A stretch of DNA of 64,000 bases from Orbilia blumenaviensis (Eukaryota; Ascomycota; Orbiliomycetes; Orbiliales; Orbiliaceae). The stretch is taken from the NCBI GenBank assembly GCA_036872755.1, contig JAVHNS010000012.1:124001-188000 (forward strand), in the 5' to 3' direction. The position numbers and the translations under genes were made by a program. This document shows, piece by piece, positions 1 to 10,599 of the stretch (within the stretch, counting starts at the first letter, position 1; each line of letters opens with the position of its first letter). The notes beneath the pieces are model-generated. The model was not told the origin of the DNA, made no database searches, and saw only the letters and a list, made by a program, of their open reading frames with translations.

Positions 1-850
1 TATTTAATATAATTTAAATGCCGTGTGCTGTACTATCTCTACCATATACTGCGTCATGCCCATGAAGCTTATGAACTGCTTGCATGTATGGGGATGAGGC
101 CGTTCTGGGTTCTGCGTGGGGCGGCGCAGTTCTTGGTCCAGCCCAGCCCAACCTGCCTAGCCGCCTGCCCGTCCGGCCTACAGAGGGCCCAAAAGATAAA
201 ATAAAATAAAAAAAATAGGCGCGTCGCCAGACCTAAAAAAAATCCGGGCCAAAAAAATTCGCTCCATCCATCCACACCAAATCAGTCACAAGCCAGAGGG
301 CCAGCAGCCTTACGAGACGAACCCCCGTCACTCATCTTCATCCTCATCTCGACACCCGTTCACAAATCGCCATCACCACCATCCTATCCTAGCTGTCGCA
401 CCCCGTCCGTCTGATTCATCATCGGTCGCCGTTATATGCGATACTTCAATCACTCCTTTCTAAGCGCGTAGCCGTCGTTCTATCCGACGTTTCCTCCCTG
501 TCATTCGTTGATCGCTCCAAGCAGTTCTACTAGAGCCTCATCCAACTTTGTCGACGCTGTCCGACTTCTCTTCAGAACTTATCTACGGACTATCGCTATC
601 GGATCTCGGGTCAAGGAATTGTCTCTGAACACGCGCTGCGCCAATAATCCTAACGACTATACGATTATCTTGCCGTTCTTTTCAATCAAAGGTGTTCTTT
701 TGCCTTCTAAGTTCGCTTCACCTTGCCGTTGTCGTCACGAAAGGTGCCTTTATATTCGAATCCTGCTGGCTACTTGAGTAGTATAACGAAACACCCCTTA
801 CAACTTCGCGCCGGACGCAGCTTATATTCCGTAGACGGATTGCGCCCAAC
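1..850. other. Intergenic / RPB7 upstream region
   Basis: No coding region I can support. Positions 300-850 are pyrimidine-rich (many TCATC, CTTC and CCATC runs) and probably hold the promoter and a long 5' leader of RPB7. An A-rich stretch lies near 200-245. The left edge may include the trailer of a gene outside the window. Confidence 0.5.
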
Positions 851-1658
851 ATGTTCTTCCTATACGATCTCGAGCGAACAATCACCCTCCATCCCTTCTA
901 CTTCGGCCCTCATATGCGCGAATACCTAATCAATAAACTCCTCACCGACGTCGAGGGAACTTGCACTGGTCGATACTACATCATTTGCGTTCTAGACGCG
1001 TATAACATTTCAATGGGAAAGATCCTGCCGGGTAGTGGTCTCGCCGAGTTCACAATTTCGTACAGAGCGGTGGTCTGGAGGCCTTTCAAGGGCGAAACGG
1101 TATGCTGTGACGATTGTCGACGGTTCTACGGTCCTGTGATGGCTGATACGGTCATCCCTCTCCTTTGCGGGGGTTGATCGGGAAAATATACAGGTCGACG
1201 GTGTCGTTACCGCTGTGAGCAAGCTTGGTTTCTTCGCAAACGTTGGCCCGCTGCCCGTCTTCGTCTCTACCCACGTAAGTACCTGAAACATTCGGGGAGT
1301 AGGGGGAGAGTAAAGAAAAAACATCCATTAAACTTGGGTTTTCTCTTGCTTGTTATAGCTTATACCGGCAGACGTAAAATTCGATCCGACATCGAATCCA
1401 CCCCAGTTTTCCGATAACGAGGGTCAGGTTATCGAGAAGGGTGCGCACGTTCGATTAAAGCTGGTTGGAACTCGAAGTGATGTCGGGAAGATGTCTGCTA
1501 TCGGCAGCATCAAAGAGGTTGGTCGCCATCTTCCGTTGATTACACATGTGGATATTTTGCGTAGTGCTAATGTGTGTTATATAGGATTATTTGGGGTTTG
1601 TTATTCATGTGAAATATGCTGGGAGGTATCTGCTAACAAATTGCCTAGGTGTCTATAA
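851..1658 (+). CDS. RPB7: RNA polymerase II subunit Rpb7
   Basis: Forms the Rpb4/Rpb7 stalk of RNA polymerase II in the nucleus, which binds nascent RNA and has roles in initiation and in mRNA fate. Exons: 851-1099, 1194-1274, 1359-1517, 1585-1595, 1649-1658, giving 169 residues, the usual family size. The N-terminal tip/RNP half begins [15 protein letters not shown] and includes the PGSG turn. The C-terminal OB/S1-like half contains [16 protein letters not shown]. The family ends in a short DYLG-x-x tail, and this is obtained only by splicing two microexons (11 and 10 nt): the frame then ends DYLGCL-stop. The last intron has a textbook branch point TGCTAAC 10 nt before its AG. Reading through exon 4 instead would add about 80 unrelated residues. 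The ATG at 851 starts the conserved N-terminus. High confidence in identity, good confidence in the ending. Confidence 0.93.
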
Positions 1659-2483
1659 ACGAAGAGGTCGAATGGTCTTCGTTCTTTCATTGTTCCAGCC
1701 CCTCATCACTTCCCAATGCCCTGCTCTTACCTCTCCAAACCTCCCCTCATCTCATCGCACATCTCCAAGGGTTCCTCAATATGCATGTCTGCACCTATGC
1801 TTCCAGCATGGTACCCTTTTTCTAGCCAATGAACACTCTTAAAATCTATTATTGAACACTCAAAAGGTAAGGCTACATAAACCGTCGTCTTGGCCTGTTC
1901 ATACGATATCTTTTCCCCCCCTCAAAACCATCACGACTGGCCAAAATTGTCTCTTAGCGATTTGCTGCAACATGTTCCTCATGCATTACTACAACTTATT
2001 TCTACTCTTTCTCGATAAAAGGCGAGATATATAATACCACTATCGTCCCAGAAGAGACGGATAGCTTGAGCCGGGGTCCCCTCCATTGTGTCTATTTCTT
2101 TTCCGTTCCTCTATTCTTTTAGTATCAGATACCCGAAAGACGGACGACCTGTAGGATAGTCCTGGAATTAGAATGCCATAGACCCATCCCCATCGTCGTT
2201 TCCTCCGTATCACGTAGTAGTAGTATGTCCAATATACGTGTAGCCACTAAGTATGAAAGTGGAGGTGTTGTGATGTCGTCGGCATCAGATTTTTCGGGTG
2301 TCCGATTTTTCCCTGCTTGGTGTTCTGGCTGTCCTTTCCCGTTTTCTCCCACTCAATTTTTTCCTTGTAAACCCAGACAACCCGCAAAACCCCCCCTCCA
2401 CCATCCAACCACTCCACTCCTTCCCACCATCTGTTCCATCCCATCAATTGTATCTCTAATCCATCCTCCTCGACATCATCGCC
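1659..2483. other. Intergenic: RPB7 trailer and ATP1 promoter
   Basis: No gene seen. The segment 2370-2483 is C/T-rich and reads like the ATP1 leader. Open frames here overlap on both strands and match no family I know. Confidence 0.5.
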
Positions 2484-4785
2484 ATGTTCAGGCCGGTTTT
2501 GAGACAATCTTCCCGCGCTGTGGCCGGTGCCCTCGCAACCGGAAGAATTGCTGCGGTACGTTTCTTCCTCTCCGCCGGAAATATCTCATGCTGTGGTATT
2601 CTCCCGACAAAACAACGTCATCTCTCATCGCGACAATTGAGAAGAGAAATCTATTCCACTACATTAGATTACTCGAGGATATCACTTCCGTGTCTTTCGT
2701 TGCTGTTGAGAAGACCCAATTGCTGATTTTTCCTCACTGCCGTTGCTCCGTTATCGGGAAATAGACACGAAATGCCGTCCCACTCGTCGCCAATCAGGTC
2801 CGAAATCTCGCCGACAAGGCCAGCCCAACAGAAGTCTCCTCCATCTTGGAGCAGAGAATAAGAGGTGTCTCTGAGACTGCCTCGTTGGCTGAGACCGGTC
2901 GTGTCCTTTCCGTCGGGTGCGTAAATGGAGAAAAAATCTCTATTATTCGAATTACCGAGGCTCATACTAGCCGATATATCAAAAAAAATAAAAATAAAAA
3001 ATAACTTCTAACGATAATATCTATGGATAATACAGTGACGGTATTGCTCGTGTACACGGTCTTGCCAATGTCCAGGCCGAAGAATTGGTTGAGTAAGGCT
3101 TCCCTTCGGCCATCGTGCCGGTCCCATTTTGGATTTTTCAAGTGTTTCTCTAACGAGGTATTTTCGTGTAGATTCGCCTCCGGTGTCAAGGGTATGTGCT
3201 TGAACTTGGAAGCCGGTCAAGTCGGTGTTGTGCTCTTCGGTTCCGATCGTCTCGTCAAGGAAGGAGAAACTGTCAAGAGAACGGGCCAGATCGTAAGAGA
3301 TATCATCCGGTCCATACGACGGTTGAACACGGGTAGCTGATACAATGATATAGGTCGACGTCCCAGTCGGTCCAGAACTTCTCGGCCGTGTCGTTGACGG
3401 TCTCGGTAACCCAATTGACGGAAAGGGCCCAGCCAATACCAAGGAGAGACGTCGTGCTCAGCTCAAGGCTCCTGGTATGAGATCTTCTATATCCGTTGGC
3501 CCGAATGTCGATTGCTTACCATATTTTTAGGTATCTTGCCTCGTCAGTCCGTCCGTGAGCCCATGCAGACTGGTCTCAAGTCCGTCGATGCCATGGTTCC
3601 CATCGGTCGTGGACAGCGTGAATTGATCATTGGTGATCGTCAAACCGGAAAGACTGCCGTCGCTCTCGACACCATCCTTAACCAGAAGCGATGGAACAGC
3701 GGCACTGACGAGACCAAGAAGCTTTACTGCATCTACGTCGCCGTCGGTCAGAAGCGTTCTACCGTTGCCCAGCTCGTCAAGACCCTCGAGGAAAACGACT
3801 CCCTCAAGTACTCCATCATCGTTGCCGCCACCGCTTCCGAGGCTGCCCCACTTCAGTACATCGCTCCTTTCACCGGATGTGCTATGGGTGAATGGTTCCG
3901 TGACAACGGAAAGCACGCTCTCGTCATCTACGATGACTTGTCCAAGCAGGCCGTCGCTTACCGTCAAATGTCCCTCTTGCTCCGTCGTCCACCAGGTCGT
4001 GAGGCCTACCCCGGAGAGTAAGTAAAATATTTATCTCATCTTATCTGATCCTCGAATCACGTTACTAATCTATCAACCTAGTGTCTTCTACCTCCACTCC
4101 CGTCTCTTGGAACGTGCTGCCAAGTTGAACAAGAGCATCGGTGGTGGTTCCTTGACCGCCTTGCCAGTCATTGAGACCCAGGGTGGTGACGTGTCTGCCT
4201 ACATTCCCACTAACGTCATTTCCATCACCGACGGCCAGATCTTCTTGGAATCCGAACTGTTCTTCAAGGGTATCCGTCCCGCCATTAACGTCGGTCTTTC
4301 CGTCTCCCGTGTCGGATCTTCCGCCCAGGTCAAGGCCATGAAGCAGGTTGCCGGTTCCCTCAAGCTCTTCTTGGCCCAGTACCGTGAAGTCGCTGCTTTC
4401 GCCCAGTTCGGTTCCGATCTCGATGCCTCCACCAAGTCCACCTTGGCCCGTGGTGAACGTCTCACTGAGCTTCTCAAGCAGCCTCAGTACACCCCTATGG
4501 GTGTTGAGGAGCAGATTCCTCTCATCTTCGCCGGTGTCCGAGGACATCTCGACAAGGTCCCCGTCAACAAGATCCAGGCTTTCGAGCGTGACTTCTTGGC
4601 ACACCTCAAGAACTCTGAGGCCGCACTATTAGATGAGATCAGGACCCAGGGTGTTTTGAGCAAGGAGTTGGAGAACAAGTTGACTACTGTTGTCTCGGTA
4701 TGTTAATCCCATAAATTCCCAAATTTGATGCGAACCTTTACTAACGTTCCTTCTTTAATAGTCCTTCGTCAAGAGCTTCCTGTAA
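2484..4785 (+). CDS. ATP1: Mitochondrial F1F0 ATP synthase subunit alpha
   Basis: Non-catalytic nucleotide-binding alpha subunit of the F1 head of mitochondrial ATP synthase (matrix side of the inner membrane). Exons: 2484-2555, 2765-2916, 3036-3092, 3172-3292, 3354-3474, 3531-4017, 4082-4697, 4762-4785; 1650 nt, 549 residues, close to the yeast protein. Exon 1 encodes an Arg/Ser/Ala-rich presequence ([20 protein letters not shown]), consistent with mitochondrial import. The mature part contains the family blocks [32 protein letters not shown] and [15 protein letters not shown]. The Walker A loop GDRQTGKTA lies near residue 209, and [22 protein letters not shown] follows. The final 24-nt exon adds SFVKSFL. 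Seven introns are concentrated in the 5' half. A CCAAT box lies about 250 bp upstream, which may be chance. Confidence 0.97.
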
Positions 4786-5495
4786 ATAACGAAATATCAC
4801 AAGGCATATTGTAGCAAGGAGTGAAATGATCTTCTGAATACAATGTGGGTAGATGATAGGAAGGGCATCCGAACTTATAGACCTACTACTCCCGACCTTG
4901 GCGATTTTCATTCTTTACCCTCAAAAATTCTCTTGTTCCTCCCAAATGAAAAGAAAAAATCTTTTTAACCCTAGTATATATTTTGTCCGAGAGAGAAAAG
5001 AAATTCCACGAGAGAGATGAAGGCCGTGAAGTGTTACATAGCTGTTTCTTTGTTTTTGAAAAAAAAAGTAAAGGTCGTTTCTGACTTTTGCGATGTAATT
5101 ACTCTTTTTTTAACGCTTTTCATTTTTTTTTACTTGGTTTCCTTATTCTTAGGGTAGAACCTTCGTAGATGGTATCGGCGGTCAAAAAGTGGAATTTTAA
5201 ATTTTTAGATCTGATAAATTGATACCTATCTATATTAATATTACGCCTAATATGATATTTATGAACGTCGCATGTCGGAACCTAACTGTTACGTCAATGT
5301 CATGCCAACTCGATTCGTATATACGATTCTTCCGGATATCCGCGCACTCAACATACAATCTGCATTGCTCAACATTGAGCTAGAGCAACTATTACTCCTA
5401 GCTGACCCAGCCTCTATGCGAACAATCAAATCGACGCTTTGATCTTTACAGAATCAGCCAAACCGTTGGCCCAGACCCCTTCGGTCGTCGTCACA
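4786..5495. other. Intergenic: ATP1 trailer and NNR2 promoter
   Basis: A/T-rich, with poly-A and poly-T tracts near 5058-5130. No coding region, repeat array or RNA gene recognised. Confidence 0.5.
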
Positions 5496-6857
5496 ATGGC
5501 TCTATCCTTTACGCCGAAGACCAAGGAGATACTCTTTCAAGTGCGGAAGATGATACCACCGTTGTTAGAGAAGTTTCATAAAGGGTAAGTATCCATCTCT
5601 CTTTTTTAAAAAAACAATATTGTGACTACTTAGGAAGTAATTTTAACCAAACTATTCTCTCTAGACAGATGGGCCGTGTAGCCGTCATTGGCGGATGTGA
5701 AGAGTACGACCTCTGATATTGTAAATTTGTTGGATTTTGTATACTGCCAACGCATTTTTTTTGAAGGTCGTTCGTGGAGGTTAATTAGAACGATATATGG
5801 TTTAGTTATACTGGCGCTCCCTTCTTTAGTGCCAACGCCTCGGCTCTGCTTGGTATCTATTACTCATATACCCTATATCGTATAGAGCCATGCTAACCCA
5901 GCATAAACAAAAGGAGCCGATCTCTCACACATAATCTGCGAATCTAACGCTGCAAGCGTGATAAAGACATACAGTCCTAACCTAATGGTTCATCCGTACA
6001 TGCTACAATCGAACCATCTCCCTCGAGATTCAAAAGAAAATGCAGACTCTTTATCAAAGAGGATTGTTAGCATGTTGGATCGACTGCATGTTATTGTTGT
6101 AGGTCCGGGACTGGGAAGGGATGAGTTGATGTTAAAGACAGCTGGAATTGTGGTTAAAGAGGCTAGGGAGAGAGGGATGGGGATTGTTATCGATGCCGTA
6201 AGTCCCTTCACCCTTTTACCTTATAGTATCCATATTGTTCTTCCTGGGAAAGTTTTCTTTCTTTCTTTTTTTCTTTTTAACCCGTGATATATCTGTGGAT
6301 GCTAGGACGGCCTCCTCTTGATCTCAACAAACCCAGCTCTAATCCGCGACTACAAAAACGCAATCCTAACCCCCAACGTTGTCGAATTCTCACGCCTTTG
6401 TAAAGCACTAAACGTCGATGCCGCAACCTCGCCGACAACAGCATGCGCCCGTCTAGCCAAAGAACTGGGCGGCGTAACAATAATTCAAAAGGGCAAAGCA
6501 GACATAATCTCCAACGGTACAGACACCCTAACCTGCGATGTACCAGGAGGCTTAAAAAGAAGCGGTGGGCAAGGAGATACTTTGACCGGTTGCTTAGGGA
6601 CATTTTTGGCATGGAAGAAGGCTTATCAAGAGAATCTTTGGGAGGTTGGTGAAGGTGCTGGGAAGTTAGGAGAGGAAGAGTTGATGAGGCTTACGGCGTT
6701 TGCAGGGAGCGCGGTTACAAGGGCTTGTTCGAATATGGCATTTAAGGAGAAGGGAAGGGCTTTGCAGGCTAGTGATTTGCAGGGACATATTCAGAAGGCT
6801 TTTCAGGTGCTTTTTGAGGATGAGAGGGAGGACGATGAGAGGGGGGCGAAGTTGTAA
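5496..6857 (+). CDS. NNR2: ATP-dependent (S)-NAD(P)H-hydrate dehydratase
   Basis: Repairs damaged NADHX/NADPHX by ATP-dependent dehydration; it acts with an epimerase encoded elsewhere. Exons: 5496-5584, 5665-5703, 5806-5852, 5914-6197, 6306-6857; 1011 nt, 336 residues. Ribokinase-like CARKD fold: MGRVAVIGG near the start, EDYTGAPFFSANASALLGADLSH, VVGPGLGRD in the centre, then DADGLLLIS. The LTPNVVEF motif is near residue 174 and the phosphate-binding anion hole SGGQGDTLTG near residue 240. The C-terminal 60 residues are charged (EDEREDDERG) and diverge, as is common in fungi. The two small internal exons (39 and 47 nt) rebuild the conserved YTGAPFF block exactly, which supports the splice sites. 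No clear mitochondrial presequence; a cytosolic location is the likeliest reading. Confidence 0.95.
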
Positions 6858-7238
6858 TGGGATTTGTTGATCAACTATACTGTTTAGTTAAAGGTAGTGT
6901 TTATTCTGGTCGCAATAGCATTCTCTTGATATTAAAAACACTCCAGAACTACCTAGGTAGGTAAGAGATGACACTACTAACAATCATTATAAGTAGATAT
7001 AGAGTTGCGGCTAAGAGCATGGTATCATTCTTGATAATACAAAAGAAAATATTAATTATAAGCAAAGAACCACATCGAAACTAAGTGACATCCGCTAAAG
7101 AAGACTGTATCGCGAAGACAAAGGAAAATATTTGAGGGAAGGTGGTTGATTGAATGTAATGCGAATTAAAACTCGTTCAGAACGGTGCCATCAAGAAACC
7201 GTCCATTAGTTCGCTTGAACTAAACTGGTATTGGTGAT
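6858..7238. other. Intergenic between convergent genes
   Basis: Trailers of NNR2 (+) and the small basic gene (-). Contains a TACCTAGGTA palindrome near 6950. Otherwise A/T-rich with nothing recognised. Confidence 0.5.
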
Positions 7239-7598
7239 TTAGACACCCATCATCCTATGTCGTGTTCGGCCAGAGGTAACTGCATTTCCGTGCATCATGC
7301 CTAAATTTAATACAATCAGCCCATTAGTTCCTACTAGGATAATATAGTAATATTATTCAAGAAGAAATGACTTACGAGTCCCTGACGCCTTCTCAGCTTT
7401 ATTCCCCGTCGCAGAACCCTTCATTCTCTTGAACATGCCATGAAAGCGAGTTCCAGCCGTCGAACGGGGCTTGTGGTAGCTCACTGGAGCAGGACCTGTA
7501 CCGACGGAACGTTTGCTAGCTCCACGCATGGTCTTCGGTTGCATCATCCTTTGGATGAAATTTGGTCTTCGAGTGGCGATTGGGTCGGCGGTAACCAT
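7239..7598 (-). CDS. Small basic protein of unknown function
   Basis: I do not recognise the function. Two exons on the minus strand (7376-7598 and 7239-7300) give 94 residues beginning MVTADPIATRRPNFIQRMMQ. The composition is rich in Arg, Lys, Met and Gly and strongly basic, with no signal peptide or membrane segment. The second half shows a loose repeated pattern: MFKRMKGSATGNKAEKASGTR, then MMHGNAVTSGRTRHRMMGV. The intron has a GTAAGT donor and an AATTTAG acceptor, and the spliced frame stays basic and Met/Arg-rich across the junction, so the model looks real. The open frame extends upstream of the ATG without a better start. Such short basic proteins occur in filamentous fungi and are often uncharacterised; nucleic-acid binding is a guess from charge only. 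Confidence 0.62.
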
Positions 7599-8567
7599 TT
7601 TGAGATTGTTATTTGTATTTTGTTTAAGTTTGGTAGTTTGAAGGTGTGTTTTGGTTATTTTGATGGCTTGTATATATAGTAAGATATATATGTCTTTGAT
7701 AAGATGCGGGAACCAAAGAGAAGGGGTGAAGGCAGAGAGAGACCGTTTATATATACAAATGCCCCAAGTCCCAAAGTACAAATTCAAGCTCTTGATATGA
7801 GTGGGTTAAGTAAAATCGAGTATATCGTCATGATAATCACAAAATGACATCTTCTCGAAATGTCAAATACTTTTCGATTTCAATCTATCGCATTCGGGGA
7901 GCTGCGAAGTGCTGTGCGGCTAAACTATAAAGAAAAAACGTCATGGTCCATGTGAGGGCCGCAAGCTTGCATCAAGCTTTCGCTCAGAGTCTCATCTCAT
8001 CTTCAACTTAGTCAGGACCCTTGTGGGTTTTTTACATTTTTTTTTTACAAGAAAAACGTTAGATAGCCGTAGACTTTGAAGATTCCGGAAAGCGGTGTGG
8101 CATTCGTTTGCGTTGGTGGCAGGTGGTAGGGATGATGTCAGTTGGACAAGGTTCAGCAAGGAATATCGGTGGCGAAGGGAACCACGTTTTTCAAACCACC
8201 AGTTATCATTACCAATTCGATGTGGATAATATACTTCAGGGAATTTATGTTTATAATGAAAGTGACAGGTTGTGTGGCTGTTGACGTAGCCACTACTAAT
8301 GTCACTAGAGTTTACAAATTGGCCTGTGCGGGGGAGATGCACCTTGTAGATGTATTCTACTGATCAGGGTTGTGTCCTAACTTTTGATATTCATGCCTAT
8401 GACGCCAAGGTGATGATGCTAGCTTTTTGGTAGTCTGGAAATCTAATATGGCATTTTTGCAAGAAAAGCATTGCTGGTTTGTCCAGGTCTATAGGAATTC
8501 GATGCTTTTTTTGCCCTGCATATGGCAAAACAGTCAGGGCACGATTGCACGAGCCATCAGCCTTAGA
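7599..8567. other. Intergenic: promoter of small basic gene and CCT4 trailer
   Basis: Nothing I can support as a gene. The 116-codon minus-strand frame near 7992-8342 has no recognisable motif or clear splice context. A T-tract lies at about 8037-8046. Confidence 0.45.
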
Positions 8568-10599
8568 TTATCTAGAAAGTGCAATGTCGTCTAAAGTAGT
8601 TTGTTAGTGTGAATTCCTTATTTGTAGCGACTTAAAAGTGGAGTGTGTAACTCACCTATCCTCAGGATCATCTTGCAGGTTTCTGCACTTAGCTCGATCG
8701 CACTCGTGCTAACCAACAAGGGCTGCAAAACTCTCTCCTCTGTAATATTCGTAACTGCGCCTCTCCTAACGCTCACACCCGCAAATTTATCGCCGCCGGC
8801 GTGTCTACTCCTCAACTCGGTCACAACTTTAATGCTATTTAACCCTGCGTTTTCCGCCAAAGTTGTGGGAATAACTTCTAAGGCCTCAGCAAACGCTTGC
8901 CAACAAATGGCTTCGGTTCCACTGAGTGCGCGAGAGGCGATGGATAGCTGTCGTGATACTTCGATTTCGGGGGCACCACCACCGGCTATTAAAGCCTTCT
9001 TTTTGACGAGACATCGGATAACGCAGAGGGCATCGTGAAGAGATCTTTCAGCTTCGTCGAGGATAAGGGAGTTGGCGCCGTGGCAGAGTACCGAGACGGT
9101 TTGACCGGCGCTCTTTACACCGGTGATCTTGACAACGCGGGCGCCAGCGGATTCAGTTTCTTCGACGAGTTCGGCGTAACCAAGCTTGTCTTCGGTGAAA
9201 GAGTCGATATCTGCGATGGGTTTGCAACCAGTGCTCTATATTTCATATTAGAAAACCGGCCTCGATTGTAGTGACATGATATAAGAGGTACCTTGCAGAT
9301 AAACTCGACTTCATCACGCTCAATCTCCTTGATAGCCAGAATGTTTAATTTGGCAAGGAAATGCAGAGATAGGTCATTAACCGCATCTCTGAGGATAGAC
9401 TTCTGGATAAGAAGAACATTGCACTTAGCCTTCTTGATCTTCTTGCAGATATTAAGAAGATATGTTCGTTCTTCCTTGAGAATCTTGTCCATTTGCCTGT
9501 AGTCGTTGACGACAATTTGGTTTTCCATCTAACCCAGCATTAGCACTAGTTGTGTCACTATATGTAAAACCCGTGAAATCCTTACGTCTGGCTTTGGAGG
9601 AGAAAGCTGGAACTGAATCAACCCAATTCTCGCCTTCTCCATCTTCGATGGACCACCAGATCCCTTCAAAACTGGCTGGGTTAAAACCAACCCATCGACC
9701 AATTCAGTATCGTCGATTGTTCCACCGACTTTCTTAACCAATCGAATGTTGTTTAGGTCCACATTCTCAGCTGTAGCAGGATTAATAACCCTCATGACAG
9801 CATCTACTGCGATAGGTCCGAGGATGTTCGAATACTGTGAAACGATTTTGCTGGATAGAGATGTAGTGGCGGCTTGTAATAACGATGGCTTATCGGTTAA
9901 GGCAACTGGTATCGACATTTCGGTGAGGACTTCAACTGCTTTGGCAGCGGCGCGCTGGAATGACTCGGATATTATGGTGGGGTGGATGCCTGGTCTATCC
10001 TCAGTACTGTCCCAAGATATAGTAGAAGTTCAGGATAAACGAACCCTTTGCTAGTAGCTTTTCAGCAGCTCCCAGTAAGCTACCACATATCACGACGACG
10101 GATGTAGTGCCGTCACCAGCTTCGATATCCTGTGCCGCGGAAAGGTCGACCAGCTATCCGTTTCTATTAGCTTCCAGTCTGTCCGAGTAGAACCCCTTGA
10201 AAGAGCCTTTCGTACCATCTTCGCAGCTGGGTGCATAACGGCCATATCCTTCAACATAGTATTTCCATCATTGGTAATTATAACCTCGCCTTTGCCGGTT
10301 TGGATCTGCATACCACAACCCCCACCATCAGCCTACGGGTTTATTTGCAACTCTGTGGATAGAGATATTAAACTAACCATCTTGTCCATACCACGGGGTC
10401 CGAGGGAAGTCCGTATAGCATCAGCAACCGCTAAAAGAAAGGATATCAGTCAACCCGTCCCCTATTTCGTTGAAATATCGAACAAAAAAAAAAAACGTGG
10501 GGCCGAACCTCTCGCGGCCGTGATATTTGCTGTTCGCACAGCTACGGGCTTTTCTTTGTCCTTGAACGCCTGTCCGCCGCCCTGCTTTCCTGTCGCCAT
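8568..10599 (-). CDS. CCT4: T-complex protein 1 subunit delta (CCT4)
   Basis: Delta subunit of the hetero-oligomeric cytosolic chaperonin TRiC/CCT, which folds actin, tubulins and WD40 proteins using ATP. Eight exons on the minus strand: 10509-10599, 10378-10430, 10216-10305, 10045-10153, 9586-9989, 9292-9528, 8656-9235, 8568-8590; 1587 nt, 528 residues, normal for the family. The ATP site is visible: [11 protein letters not shown], then TNDGNT (residues 59-64) and GDGTT (residues 91-95). The apical part has [18 protein letters not shown] and [17 protein letters not shown]. The C-terminal equatorial part has [16 protein letters not shown]. The subunit-specific ending RIDDIALSR is rebuilt by a final 23-nt exon and distinguishes delta from the other CCT subunits. 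The third exon has a competing in-frame acceptor 27 nt upstream (see findings). It is divergent from the alpha-tubulin gene. Confidence 0.97.

Noticed and set aside
2225..2764. 179-codon plus-strand frame over the ATP1 start
   Set aside because: Out of frame with ATP1 exon 1 and running through its promoter and first intron; a shadow.
7992..8342. 116-codon minus-strand frame upstream of the small basic gene
   Set aside because: No recognisable domain; its C-terminus derives from a poly-T tract; a partly overlapping plus-strand frame is equally good.
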